From NCBI RefSeq assembly GCF_028446585.1, contig NZ_JAPFQL010000007.1, forward strand, positions 1 through 64,000: a DNA stretch of 64,000 nt. Direction: 5' to 3'. Source of the DNA: Intrasporangium calvum. Lineage in GTDB: Bacteria; Actinomycetota; Actinomycetes; Actinomycetales; Dermatophilaceae. Of this stretch, positions 56,420 to 64,000 are shown one piece after another (position 1 is the first letter of the stretch; each line of letters opens with the position of its first letter). The notes below the pieces were generated by a model that did not search any database, was not told the origin of the DNA, and worked only from the letters and a program-made list of their open reading frames with translations. The position numbers were made by a program, and so were the translations under genes.

Positions 56420-57613
56420 TCAGAGCGGGTGGACGGTGACCAGGTCACCCGCGACGATCTGGTCGACCGCCTCGGGCACCTCGAGGAGCCCGTTGGCGCC
56501 GGCGAGCGCCGACAGATGACGCGCATCGGGCGCCGTCACCGTGCCGTCCTGCGCGATGACACAGGAGATGAACTGCACCTTGCCGGCCCGGGTGTGCCGG
56601 GTCCTTCCGACGTATGCCGCTGAGCCGGCTCTGCGCGGAGGGGCGCCATGGCGCGCGTCGAGTGCCGGTCGGACCAGCATCTCGAAGGACACGAAGGCCC
56701 CGACCGGAGTGCCGGGCAGGCAGACGACGGGCGTGGCGCCCCAGCGCCCCAGGCCCTGCGGCCCGCCCGGCTGTATGGCCAGGTGGACGAAGCTGAACGA
56801 CTCGCGCGGTTCGCAGACCTGCCGCACCACCTCGTAGGCGCCGGCGCTGACGCCACCGGTCGTGATGACGAGGTCGACGTCGGGGGCCGCGTCGAGCTCG
56901 GTGAGCAGCCGGTCGAGGAGCTCGGGGTCGTCGGTGCACGTGTCGACGTGGGTGACGTGGCAGCCGGCACTGGCGGCGAGGGCGGCGACCATCTCGGAGT
57001 TGGACTCGTGGATGCCGCCCCGGCCCGGGTCGGCTCCGGGGGCCGTGAGCTCCGCCCCGGTCGCGACGACGGCGACCCTCGTCGGGGCGTGGACGACGGC
57101 CGCCGTGCAGCCGGCTGACCGGCCGAGAGCGATGACGGCCGCAGTGACCAGGGTGCCGGCAGCCCCGACCGGCGCTCCTGCAGCGATGTCCTCGGCGCGG
57201 GGGCGGATGTGGCGCCCGGGCTCGACCGGCGCCGTGAAGGTCACCTGATCCGGCGCGGGCCCGGTGCGGGCGGCATCGGTCTGCTCGACCGGCACGACGC
57301 CGACCGCCCCGGCCGGCAGCCGGGCCCCCGTCATGACGCGGGCAGCCTGACCGGGCTGCAGGGCGAAACGGGCCGCGTCGCCCGCCGCCACGTCACCGAC
57401 GACGGGGAAGGTGAGCTGGTCCGGGGTGGCCGGAGCCGCGGCATAGCCGTCCATGGCGGAGCTGTCGAAGCGGGGCAGGTCGTCGACGGCGAGGAGCGGC
57501 TCGGCGAGGCGCCGGCCGAGGGCCTGCCGGTCCAGGGCGACGGTCTCGGTCGCGGACATGCCGATGACCTGTCGGAGGGCGACGCGGTGCTCGGCGACGG
57601 ACGTGTGGGGCAC
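56420..57613 (-). CDS. moeA: Molybdopterin molybdenumtransferase
   Basis: The 397-residue enzyme inserts molybdate into adenylated molybdopterin. Family signatures are FDSSAMDGYA near residue 50, VMTGARLPAGA, TTGGVSAGAYE and CLPGTPVGAF. The GTG at 57613 gives the expected length. A 15-mer copy (56611-56625, A variant) is read in frame as SAAYV. The Fe-S-type regulator ends 107 bases upstream, separated by a long inverted repeat. Confidence 0.92.
   Translation of the reverse strand: MPHTSVAEHRVALRQVIGMSATETVALDRQALGRRLAEPLLAVDDLPRFDSSAMDGYAAAPATPDQLTFPVVGDVAAGDAARFALQPGQAARVMTGARLPAGAVGVVPVEQTDAARTGPAPDQVTFTAPVEPGRHIRPRAEDIAAGAPVGAAGTLVTAAVIALGRSAGCTAAVVHAPTRVAVVATGAELTAPGADPGRGGIHESNSEMVAALAASAGCHVTHVDTCTDDPELLDRLLTELDAAPDVDLVITTGGVSAGAYEVVRQVCEPRESFSFVHLAIQPGGPQGLGRWGATPVVCLPGTPVGAFVSFEMLVRPALDARHGAPPRRAGSAAYVGRTRHTRAGKVQFISCVIAQDGTVTAPDARHLSALAGANGLLEVPEAVDQIVAGDLVTVHPL
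56611..56625 (+). repeat. Dispersed 15-mer copy in moeA
   Basis: CGTATGCCGCTGAGC is the A variant, read on the gene strand as SAAYV. Confidence 0.88.
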
Positions 57614-57642
57614 GGGCCCCAGTCTGACGCACGGCCCGATCA

Positions 57643-57717
57643 CCGCAACACGCCCGCCACCCAGCAACGCACCGCTGAGGCCACAGGGGGAGTTGCGAGG
57701 CGCCGGGCGTGTTGCGG
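57643..57717. terminator. Long 14-base inverted repeat between the Fe-S regulator and moeA
   Basis: CCGCAACACGCCCG (57643-57656) and CGGGCGTGTTGCGG (57704-57717) are perfect reverse complements 47 bases apart. The interior holds further GCAAC/GTTGC pairs. It begins 2 bases after the regulator stop, so it may terminate that transcript, or act in the moeA leader. Confidence 0.6.
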
Positions 57718-57719
57718 GG

Positions 57720-58409
57720 TCAGGGGGTTGAGGTGCGGGGTGTGAGATGGAGCACACAGGCGTCCGGCTCGCCGAAGGCCTCCAGCCGAACTCCCGATGC
57801 GTCGCCACCTGCGGCTTCGAGGGCACCGCGGACGAGTCCGAGGTGCACCTGACAGACCACCTCGGGGTGGCGGCGGGCCACGTCGAGCATCGGGCACTGC
57901 CGCAGCCGCACGGACCCCCCGCGATCCTCGGGGTCGAACCCGAGCGTCTCGAGGACCCGCACCATGGTGCGATCCGGGTCGCCATCCCTGCCGTGCGAGT
58001 CGACGAGGCTGCGGCCCCATCCCGTGCCGAGCCGCGCCATGTCGCCGGCGACGTCCCCACCCTTGGCAGCCGCATGCTCAGCGAGAACCGCTGCGAGAGA
58101 GGCGTACTCACCAGCGGACGGGGAGCTGACGCCGGGCCGCGCCGTGTAGCCCCAGCCGGGACGACCGCGCCCGGTGGGGGCCAGCCGGGAGCGCTCGGCG
58201 AGGCCGGAGTCGACGAGGCCGTCGAGGTGCTCACGGACCGTGTTGACGTGGAGATCGAGGGCGTCGGCCACTGCCGCGACCGAGCGCGGCTCGACGTCGA
58301 GCACGTCGAAGACGCGTCGACGCTGCGCCGAGAGAGCGGCGACGGCGTCCGCCGCGCTGCTCCTGGAGGGCCTCGGGCCCCACCCCTCGTTCTTTTCCAC
58401 GTTAATCAC
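57720..58409 (-). CDS. Fe-S/NO-type helix-turn-helix regulator (SufR-like)
   Basis: The 229-residue protein has an N-terminal winged helix (RRVFDVLDVEPRSVAAVADALDLHVNTVREHLDGLVDSGL) and a C-terminal part with RQCPMLDVARRHPEVVCQVHLG, whose Cys pattern resembles cluster-binding SufR-like regulators. It is divergent from DUF2249 and hemerythrin genes, a grouping linked to nitric oxide and oxygen handling. A GTG at 58409 gives a possibly leaderless mRNA; another GTG follows 9 bases on. NO or redox sensing is an inference. Confidence 0.75.
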   Translation of the reverse strand: MINVEKNEGWGPRPSRSSAADAVAALSAQRRRVFDVLDVEPRSVAAVADALDLHVNTVREHLDGLVDSGLAERSRLAPTGRGRPGWGYTARPGVSSPSAGEYASLAAVLAEHAAAKGGDVAGDMARLGTGWGRSLVDSHGRDGDPDRTMVRVLETLGFDPEDRGGSVRLRQCPMLDVARRHPEVVCQVHLGLVRGALEAAGGDASGVRLEAFGEPDACVLHLTPRTSTP

Positions 58410-58430
58410 CGTCTAAAATGTACTTCGCGG
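58401..58430. promoter_or_regulatory. Overlapping divergent promoters, regulator / DUF2249
   Basis: TAAAAT at 58414-58419 is a good -10 on the plus strand for the DUF2249 gene. The same AT-rich patch on the minus strand lies directly before the regulator start. TTAATCAC at 58402-58409 also occurs, in reverse orientation, in the promoter of the other DUF2249 gene. Confidence 0.45.
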
Positions 58431-58506
58431 TCGGCCGGACCGCCAACCCCGGCCATTGCCAGGCCCGTCGACCCCCGACTGGGAACCCACTGAACAGGAG
58501 TATCCC

Positions 58507-58794
58507 GTGACCGAACTGTCCCTCACCGAGAAGAGCCAGCACTCGTGCGGCTGCGGCTGCAGCGACGAGGGCGTGCCCACGCTCGATGTCACCGTCATCC
58601 CCCACGCCATCCGGCACGCCACGGTCTTCGGCGCCTTCAGCGCCATCCCCGCCGGCGGGTCGATGAACCTCGTCGCGCCGCACAACCCGCTGCCGCTGCT
58701 CGCCCAGCTCCAGCAGCAGTTCGGCGAGATCGGGATCGAGTACCTCGTCGAGGGCCCCGAGGCCTGGACCCTGCGCCTCACCCGCGCGGCCTGA
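58507..58794 (+). CDS. DUF2249 protein with N-terminal Cys cluster
   Basis: The 95-residue protein starts with CGCGCS, a possible metal or cluster site, followed by the DUF2249 core (HATVFGAFSAIPAGGSMNLVAPHNPLPLLAQL and EYLVEGPEAWTLRL). The DUF2249 copy at 36.5 kb lacks the Cys cluster. GTG at 58507 starts it. It leads into the hemerythrin gene 60 bases on, likely in one transcript under the divergent regulator. Its reaction is unknown. Confidence 0.85.
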   Translation: MTELSLTEKSQHSCGCGCSDEGVPTLDVTVIPHAIRHATVFGAFSAIPAGGSMNLVAPHNPLPLLAQLQQQFGEIGIEYLVEGPEAWTLRLTRAA

Positions 58795-58854
58795 CCCGGT
58801 CAGCACCGCCGCACGAGACGACGCACGACACGACGCACGAAGGAGGCCCCGGCG

Positions 58855-59328
58855 ATGTGCAGCTACTGCGGGTGCCGTGACATCTCACTCATCGGCCGCT
58901 TCATGACCGAGCACGAGGAGATCGTCAATGTCGCCGGGGTCCTCCATCGAGCGGTCGGGGGCGGCGACGCCGGCGAGGTGGGCACAGCCCTCGACCACAC
59001 GCTCGCCCACCTGCACCCCCACACGGTCGCCGAGGAGCGCGGCCTCTTCGCGGTCCTGCGGCGCAACCCCGACTTCACCGACCACGTCGACCGGCTCTGC
59101 GCCGAGCACCGGCGACTCGACGACCTCGCCGAGCGGATCCGCGCCGGGGAGACGGACCTCGTCGACACCTTCTACGACGAGCTGCGCGAGCACATCGACA
59201 AGGAGGACAACGGCCTCTTCCCTGCTGCCGCGATCGAGCTCGATGGGCCAGACTGGGTCGAAGCCATCGAACTGACTCCAGACGAGGGACCCCACGCCCA
59301 TGGCCACCCCCATGCCCACCCCCACTGA
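58855..59328 (+). CDS. Hemerythrin-domain protein
   Basis: The 157-residue protein has a hemerythrin HHE fold: metal ligands are visible in EHEEIV, HLHPHTVAEERGLF, CAEHRRLDDL and EHIDKEDNGLFP. An N-terminal CSYCGC may bind metal and the C-terminus is His-rich. Hemerythrin diiron sites bind oxygen or NO. It is downstream of a DUF2249 gene and overlaps the MFS gene by 29 bases. Confidence 0.88.
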   Translation: MCSYCGCRDISLIGRFMTEHEEIVNVAGVLHRAVGGGDAGEVGTALDHTLAHLHPHTVAEERGLFAVLRRNPDFTDHVDRLCAEHRRLDDLAERIRAGETDLVDTFYDELREHIDKEDNGLFPAAAIELDGPDWVEAIELTPDEGPHAHGHPHAHPH

Positions 59329-60643
59329 GGTCGACCCGCTCCCCACCCGCAGCGAGCGTCTCGACCGGCTGCCGTTCAACGCGCAGCACCGCCGGCTGCT
59401 GCTCGGCTCCGGCATCGGCTGGGCCCTGGACGCCATGGACGTCGGGCTCATCTCGTTCGTCATGGCGGCCCTGGCAAAGCAGTGGCTCATCACCCCGACG
59501 GAGCTGTCGTGGATCGGGTCGATCGGCTTCGTCGGGATGGCCATCGGCGCCTCCCTCGGCGGCCTGCTCGCGGACCGGATCGGCCGCCGCAACGTCTTCG
59601 CCCTGACGCTCCTCGTCTACGGCGTCGCCACGGGCGCTGCCGGCCTCTCCACCGGGCTGGCCATGCTCATCGGGCTGCGGTTCGTCGTCGGGCTGGGGCT
59701 GGGGGCGGAGCTGCCGGTGGCCTCCACGCTCGTCAGCGAGTACGCACCGGCTCGCATCCGCGGCCGCGTCGTGGTCATCCTCGAGGCGTTCTGGGCCGTG
59801 GGCTGGATCCTGGCGGCGCTCATCGGCTACTTCGTCGTCCCGGCCTCCGCGGACGGCTGGCGCTGGGCTCTCTTCATCGGCATCGTGCCGGCGCTCTACG
59901 CGCTCTACGTGCGAGCGCGGCTGCCCGAGTCCGTCCGCTTCCTCGAGGGGCGCGGTCGCACGGCCGAGGCCGAGGAGGCGGTCCGCCGCTTCGAGGCGGC
60001 CTCAGGGGTGCCACCGGTGCAGTCCCCAGAGGCTCCGCCGGCGCGGACGGCTCGCTGGTCGGAGCTGTGGTCCGACGGTCTGCGCACCCGCACCGCAGCG
60101 TTGTGGGCGGCCTGGTTCGGGATCAACTTCTCCTACTACGGCGCCTTCATCTGGATCCCCAGCCTGCTTGTCGCCCAAGGATTCTCACTCACCCGATCCT
60201 TCGGGTTCACGCTCATCATCACGCTGGCCCAGTTGCCCGGCTACGGCGTGGCCGCGTTCCTCATCGAGGTGTGGGGCCGCCGCGCCACCCTGGCCACCTT
60301 CCTGGTCGGGTCGGCGATCTCCGCCTACGCCTTCGGGCAGGCCGGCAGCGACGCCGCGATCATCGCCGCGGGCTGCGCCTTGTCCTTCTTCAACCTCGGG
60401 GCGTGGGGCGCGCTCTACGCGGTGACTCCGGAGGTCTATCCCACGTCCCTGCGCGGCACCGGCTCCGGCTCCGCAGCCGCCTTCGGGAGGATCGCCTCGA
60501 TCCTGGCGCCGCTCTCCGTCCCGTGGCTGCTCGACCTCGGCGACAGCGGCCTCGTCTTCACCGTCTTCGGCGTCGCCTTCGCCCTGGCGGCCGCCGCAGC
60601 CCTCGCCCTCCCGGAGTGGCGCGGCCGGGCGCTCACTCCCTGA
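59300..60643 (+). CDS. MFS transporter, NiaP-like
   Basis: The 447-residue protein has twelve predicted membrane segments. Its start GSGIGWALDAMDVGLISFVMAALAKQW and the loop GLLADRIGRRNVFAL are typical of the MFS group of NiaP (nicotinate) and aromatic-acid carriers. PESVRFLEGRGR follows helix 6. The substrate is uncertain. It overlaps the hemerythrin gene by 29 bases in another frame; a later start inside the gene cannot be excluded. An inverted pair of the dispersed 15-mer follows its stop. Confidence 0.82.
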   Translation: MATPMPTPTEVDPLPTRSERLDRLPFNAQHRRLLLGSGIGWALDAMDVGLISFVMAALAKQWLITPTELSWIGSIGFVGMAIGASLGGLLADRIGRRNVFALTLLVYGVATGAAGLSTGLAMLIGLRFVVGLGLGAELPVASTLVSEYAPARIRGRVVVILEAFWAVGWILAALIGYFVVPASADGWRWALFIGIVPALYALYVRARLPESVRFLEGRGRTAEAEEAVRRFEAASGVPPVQSPEAPPARTARWSELWSDGLRTRTAALWAAWFGINFSYYGAFIWIPSLLVAQGFSLTRSFGFTLIITLAQLPGYGVAAFLIEVWGRRATLATFLVGSAISAYAFGQAGSDAAIIAAGCALSFFNLGAWGALYAVTPEVYPTSLRGTGSGSAAAFGRIASILAPLSVPWLLDLGDSGLVFTVFGVAFALAAAAALALPEWRGRALTP

Positions 60644-60663
60644 CCCCGCCCCCCTCCCACCTC

Positions 60664-60699
60664 GCCGTATGCCGCTGAGCCGGCCCAGCGGCATACGGC
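60664..60699 (+). terminator. Inverted pair of the dispersed 15-mer after the MFS gene
   Basis: GCCGTATGCCGCTGAGCC and GGCCCAGCGGCATACGGC form an 18-bp stem, with one A-C mismatch and almost no loop, 20 bases after the MFS stop. It consists of copies 60666-60680 (A variant) and 60683-60697. It lies between two plus-strand genes, a position suited to a terminator. Confidence 0.7.
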
Positions 60700-60839
60700 A
60701 CCGTGCTCTGTGGCGGAGCTCACCGGCCTGAGCGTCACCCGACGACACATCCCTGGTGCGGTCCCGAGTGGGTCCGCCTAGGCTGAGGCGCAGGGCCCCC
60801 TCCACCATGCCGGGGTCCAGAGTGACGCATGGGGGACTC

Positions 60840-61814
60840 ATGGCGAGTGGCGATGCACTGCAAGGCGCCTCGGGACCAGACGACGTTCTCGTCGCGGAGG
60901 GACTGGTCCGGAGGTTCGGGGACCTGACTGCCGTCGATGGCGTGTCGTTCCGGATCCGTCGGGGCGAGACCTACGGTCTGCTCGGTCCCAACGGCGCCGG
61001 CAAGACGACGACGATCTCCATGGTGGCCGGCCTCATCGCCGCCGACGCGGGGACCGTGACGGTCGCCGGGCAGCGGATGGGCCCCGCCGAGGTCGAGCCG
61101 AAGCGCCACATCGGCCTCGTCCCGCAGGACCTCGCCATCTATCCCGAGCTGACAGCCCGGGAGAACCTCACCCTCTTCGGCCGACTGCAGGGCCTCGCGG
61201 GAGCTGCTCTGACCCAGCGGGTCCAGGAGGTCATCGAGCTGATCGGGCTGACGGAGCGCGCCAAGGACCTGAGCAAGGAGTTCTCCGGCGGCATGAAGCG
61301 CCGGCTCAACATCGGCATCGGGCTGCTCCACCAGCCGACCCTGCTCATCCTCGACGAGCCGACCGTCGGCGTCGACCCACAGTCGCGCAACCAGATCCTC
61401 GAGTCGGTCGAGCGGCTCTCCGTAGAGGGCATGGCCGTCCTCTACACCACGCACTACATGGAGGAGGCCGAGCGGCTCTGCGACCGCATCGGCATCATCG
61501 ACTCCGGCCGCCTCCAGGCCGAGGGCACCCGGGACGAGCTGGTCCGGCTCACCTCCGGCGCCGACGTCATCCGCCTCGTGGGCACCGGCGACACCGCCGC
61601 CGCCTCGACTGCGCTCCGCGGCCTCCCCACGGTCCAGCAGGTCATCGCAGACCGGCACGCTCTTCAGCTGACCGTGAACGACGCGCCGGCGGCGGTGGCG
61701 CAGATCGTCACGAGCGCCACCGCCGCCGGCATGAGCCTCGCCGACGTGGAGATCACGAGGCCCGACCTGGAGTCGGTCTTCCTCCACCTCACCGGCAAGG
61801 CGCTGCGGGACTGA
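60840..61814 (+). CDS. ABC transporter ATP-binding protein (ABC-2 type)
   Basis: The 324-residue ATPase has Walker A GLLGPNGAGKTTTISM, signature FSGGMKRRLNIGIGLLHQP, Walker B LLILDEPTVGVDP and the H-loop YTTHYM. A C-terminal extension is typical of drug-exporter ATPases such as DrrA/CcmA-like proteins. ATG at 60840 follows GGGGGA. Two ABC-2 permease genes follow with short spacing, so they form one exporter. The substrate is unknown; drug or lipid export is likely. Confidence 0.92.
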   Translation: MASGDALQGASGPDDVLVAEGLVRRFGDLTAVDGVSFRIRRGETYGLLGPNGAGKTTTISMVAGLIAADAGTVTVAGQRMGPAEVEPKRHIGLVPQDLAIYPELTARENLTLFGRLQGLAGAALTQRVQEVIELIGLTERAKDLSKEFSGGMKRRLNIGIGLLHQPTLLILDEPTVGVDPQSRNQILESVERLSVEGMAVLYTTHYMEEAERLCDRIGIIDSGRLQAEGTRDELVRLTSGADVIRLVGTGDTAAASTALRGLPTVQQVIADRHALQLTVNDAPAAVAQIVTSATAAGMSLADVEITRPDLESVFLHLTGKALRD

Positions 61815-61822
61815 GGGCCACC

Positions 61823-62998
61823 ATGAGGGAGCTCTGGACGATGACGCGCTACGACCTGCGTCAGCGCATCCGCGACAGGTCCGTCATCATCTTCGCCATC
61901 ATCGTGCCGCTGGCGTTGATGTTCGTCCTCGATCTCGTCCTCGGGGACCTGACCGATCCCGAGCTGCAGCCCACCGCGGTGGCGGCGGCCGCCCCCGCTG
62001 GCGACCCGCTCGCCGCCGCCCTCGTGGACGTCGTGCGTGCGCTCGACGGCGCCGAAGGGCTGGACATCACGGTGCGGACGGCTGCCGCCGACGAGGTGCA
62101 CGCGCTGACTCGCGACGGCACGGTGCAGGTGGGGCTCATCGTGCCTGCCGGTTTCGGGGCGGCACTCCAGCAAGGACGCGCCACCGAGGTCACCCTCGTG
62201 TCGGGTGGGGGCACCGGCATCGAGCAGTCCATCGTCGTCTCCGTCGTCCGGTCTGCCGTCGACCGCTTCTCCGCGGCGGCGCTGGCGGCGGCCGCCGGGG
62301 CGGAGGCGGGGCTGCCGCCGGCCGACCTCGCGGTGATCGGCCAGGAGGTCGCCACAGCCCAGAGCACCATCGGCTTCACCGAGGGCGTTGCGTCCAACGA
62401 GCAGCTTTCCAGCACAGGCGCGCTCGTAGCGGGGCAGGCAGGGCTCTTCCTCCTCTTCACGGTTGGCTTCGGCGTCACTGCACTCGTCACGGAGCGGGAG
62501 CAGGGGACGTTGGCCCGGCTCAAGTCCATGCCCATGCCGGCCTGGACGATCGTCACGGCCAAGGCTCTGGTCAGCTTCATCCTCGGGATCGTGGCGACGA
62601 CCGTCCTGCTCAGCGTCGGAGGATGGTTCTTCGACGTCAGCTTCGGCTCACCCCCGGCCGTCGCGGTGCTCATCGTCGCCGCCGTCACGGCCGCGACGTC
62701 GCTGATGTTCGTCATCGCCAGAGTCGCGCGCACCAGCGAACAGGCCAACATCGCTCAGTCGATCATCGCCCTCGTCCTCGGCATCGCCGGCGGCGCCTTC
62801 TTCCAGATCACGGCCGGCGGGTGGGTCGGCTCCGTGCTCGACCTCAACCCCGTGTCGGCTTTCATCCGGGGGCTCGGGGTCACCTCCGGGGGTGGCGGCA
62901 TCACCGACCTGGGCACGCCGCTGCTCACGATGGCCGGCTTCACGGCACTGGTGCTCGTCGCCGCCCGGCTGATCCCCGACCGGGGGGCCGTGCGATGA
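61823..62998 (+). CDS. ABC-2 type permease, first subunit
   Basis: The 391-residue membrane protein has an N-terminal helix (SVIIFAIIVPLALMFVLDLVLG), a large outside domain (about 55-200) and about five C-terminal helices. It belongs to the ABC-2/YhgE-like permease group. It begins 8 bases after the ATPase stop and its stop overlaps the next permease start by 4 bases, so the two are made together as a heterodimer. Confidence 0.87.
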   Translation: MRELWTMTRYDLRQRIRDRSVIIFAIIVPLALMFVLDLVLGDLTDPELQPTAVAAAAPAGDPLAAALVDVVRALDGAEGLDITVRTAAADEVHALTRDGTVQVGLIVPAGFGAALQQGRATEVTLVSGGGTGIEQSIVVSVVRSAVDRFSAAALAAAAGAEAGLPPADLAVIGQEVATAQSTIGFTEGVASNEQLSSTGALVAGQAGLFLLFTVGFGVTALVTEREQGTLARLKSMPMPAWTIVTAKALVSFILGIVATTVLLSVGGWFFDVSFGSPPAVAVLIVAAVTAATSLMFVIARVARTSEQANIAQSIIALVLGIAGGAFFQITAGGWVGSVLDLNPVSAFIRGLGVTSGGGGITDLGTPLLTMAGFTALVLVAARLIPDRGAVR

Positions 62999-64000
62999 AG
63001 CGACTGAAGCCGGTCCTGGCCATCACCGGCGCCGAGCTGCGCCGCTTCCTGCGCGACCGGTCCAACATCTTCTTCGTCTTCCTCATGCCGTTGATGCTGG
63101 TCGTCGTCATCGGCGCCCAGTTCGGCAGCAACGCCTCGGCGGGCCGGGTCACCGTCGCCGGTGAGGACGGGGCGCTGCGCCAGGCGATCGTCACGGAGCT
63201 GGAGCGTGGTGACCTGGTCGTGGGCGCGGGGGAGTGGGACGACATCGTCGACGAGGTGGCCCGGGGCCGCACGACCGTCGGGCTGCACGTCCCCGTCGGG
63301 GCCAACGCCGCCTTCACGGCCGGCGAGCCCGTCACCCTCGAGATCCTGCCGAGCTCACAGTCAGCCGCGCTGGCCGCTCAGCAGGTCGTCCGGGCGGCCG
63401 TCGAGAAGGTCCAGCTCGACCGGGCGCAGGTCGCTGCCCTGGTGACCCGCGGCGTCGGCGAGAAGGCTGCCGCTGACTCGATCGCCACGGCCCGCTCGCA
63501 GGTCACCGGCCCGACCGTGCGGGTCGAGGACGTCGACCGGCTCGCGCAGGAGTTCTCCGGTCTGGGCCAGTTCGACCTCGGGGCGTCGTCGATGGTCCTG
63601 CTGTTCACGTTTCTCTCGTCCCTGGCAGGCGCCGCCACCCTCATCCAGGCCCGCCGCCAAGGCGTCATCGCCCGGGCCCTCGCCGCGCCGGTGTCGAACG
63701 GCCAGGTGCTGCTCGGACAGGCCGGGGGCCGCTTCACCATCGCGCTGTTCCAGGCGGTCTACATCGCCGTCGCCACCGCGCTTCTCTTCGGCGTGGACTG
63801 GGGAAACGTCTGGCTCACGGGGGTCGTGCTGCTCGTCTACTCGGCCGTGTCCGCGGGAGCCGCCATGGTCCTGGGCTCCGTCCTCGACAACGAGGGCGCC
63901 GCCTCCGGGATCGGCGTGGGCCTCGGCCTCGTCCTCGCCGGCCTGGGCGGCGGGATGGTCCCGCTCGAGCTGTTCTCGGACACCTTGCGGACCGTGTCCA
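62995..64000 (+). CDS. ABC-2 type permease, second subunit (partial)
   Basis: The gene runs off the right edge after about 335 residues. It starts MKRLKPVLAITGAELRRFLRD and shows the same plan as the first permease: one N-terminal helix (NIFFVFLMPLMLVVVIGA), an outer domain, then helices from about residue 200. ATG overlaps the previous TGA. The two permeases are diverged paralogues in layout. The C-terminus is not visible. Confidence 0.85.
   Translation, partial: MKRLKPVLAITGAELRRFLRDRSNIFFVFLMPLMLVVVIGAQFGSNASAGRVTVAGEDGALRQAIVTELERGDLVVGAGEWDDIVDEVARGRTTVGLHVPVGANAAFTAGEPVTLEILPSSQSAALAAQQVVRAAVEKVQLDRAQVAALVTRGVGEKAAADSIATARSQVTGPTVRVEDVDRLAQEFSGLGQFDLGASSMVLLFTFLSSLAGAATLIQARRQGVIARALAAPVSNGQVLLGQAGGRFTIALFQAVYIAVATALLFGVDWGNVWLTGVVLLVYSAVSAGAAMVLGSVLDNEGAASGIGVGLGLVLAGLGGGMVPLELFSDTLRTVS

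Overview
The window is very GC-rich, bacterial-style DNA with short intergenic gaps, many GTG starts and many 4-base start/stop overlaps. Protein families (fused acyl-CoA carboxylase, SprT, PpsA/PpsR, MetPS, an IdeR/DtxR-like iron box, LAL-type LuxR regulator) point to a high-GC actinobacterium. I infer Micrococcales, possibly Intrasporangiaceae, but there is no rRNA here to prove it. I see no rRNA, tRNA, CRISPR array, insertion sequence, prophage or replication origin.

Layout. 1-12.6 kb: a MetPS amino-acid symporter, a methylase/GNAT fusion, SprT, a rhodanese lipoprotein behind a CsoR-like operator, a small DNA-type methyltransferase, PEP synthase with its regulator PpsR, CobD, a SulP transporter and a polysaccharide deacetylase. 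12.6-13.2 kb: a gene-poor nested repeat block. 13.2-22.3 kb: a light-response cluster. A CarH/LitR-type B12 photoreceptor-repressor and an SRPBCC protein are divergent from a tightly coupled seven-gene operon (FAD oxidoreductase, DUF1365, cyclopropane-fatty-acid synthase-like enzyme, SDR, photolyase, CPBP protease, SDR-TspO fusion). Three 11-bp-spaced CarH-like half-sites lie between them. 22.3-27.3 kb: a GlxA-type regulator and EamA exporter flanking three perfect palindromes, then an iron-box-controlled adenylation/carrier/membrane-acyltransferase fusion. 27.3-37.9 kb: aromatic amino-acid catabolism, with a large LuxR regulator, tyrosine phenol-lyase, an SDR-hydrolase fusion with its TetR repressor, tryptophanase, a DUF2249 protein and an Lrp regulator. 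38.1-43.7 kb: a 1860-residue single-chain acyl-CoA carboxylase. 43.9-54.5 kb: ECF sigma factor, small membrane proteins, zinc finger, ATPase, PdxY, GntR, a frameshifted DUF1648 gene, rhodanese, Fpg-like glycosylase, APP1 phosphatase, penicillin-binding protein and a lipoprotein. 54.5-57.6 kb: molybdenum cofactor genes (mobA, fdhD, moeA). 57.7-60.6 kb: an Fe-S/NO-type regulator with DUF2249, hemerythrin and an MFS carrier. 60.8-64 kb: an ABC-2 exporter running off the right edge.

The most unusual signal is not a gene. A 15-mer, CGTATGCCGCTGRGC, occurs 19 times in 64 kb, in both orientations. Some copies form perfect inverted pairs between genes; others sit alone in intergenic DNA or inside reading frames, where only three of the six possible frames are ever used. 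The pattern resembles DNA-uptake sequences of Neisseria and Pasteurellaceae, but I do not recognise this word as described for an actinobacterium. That role is inference.
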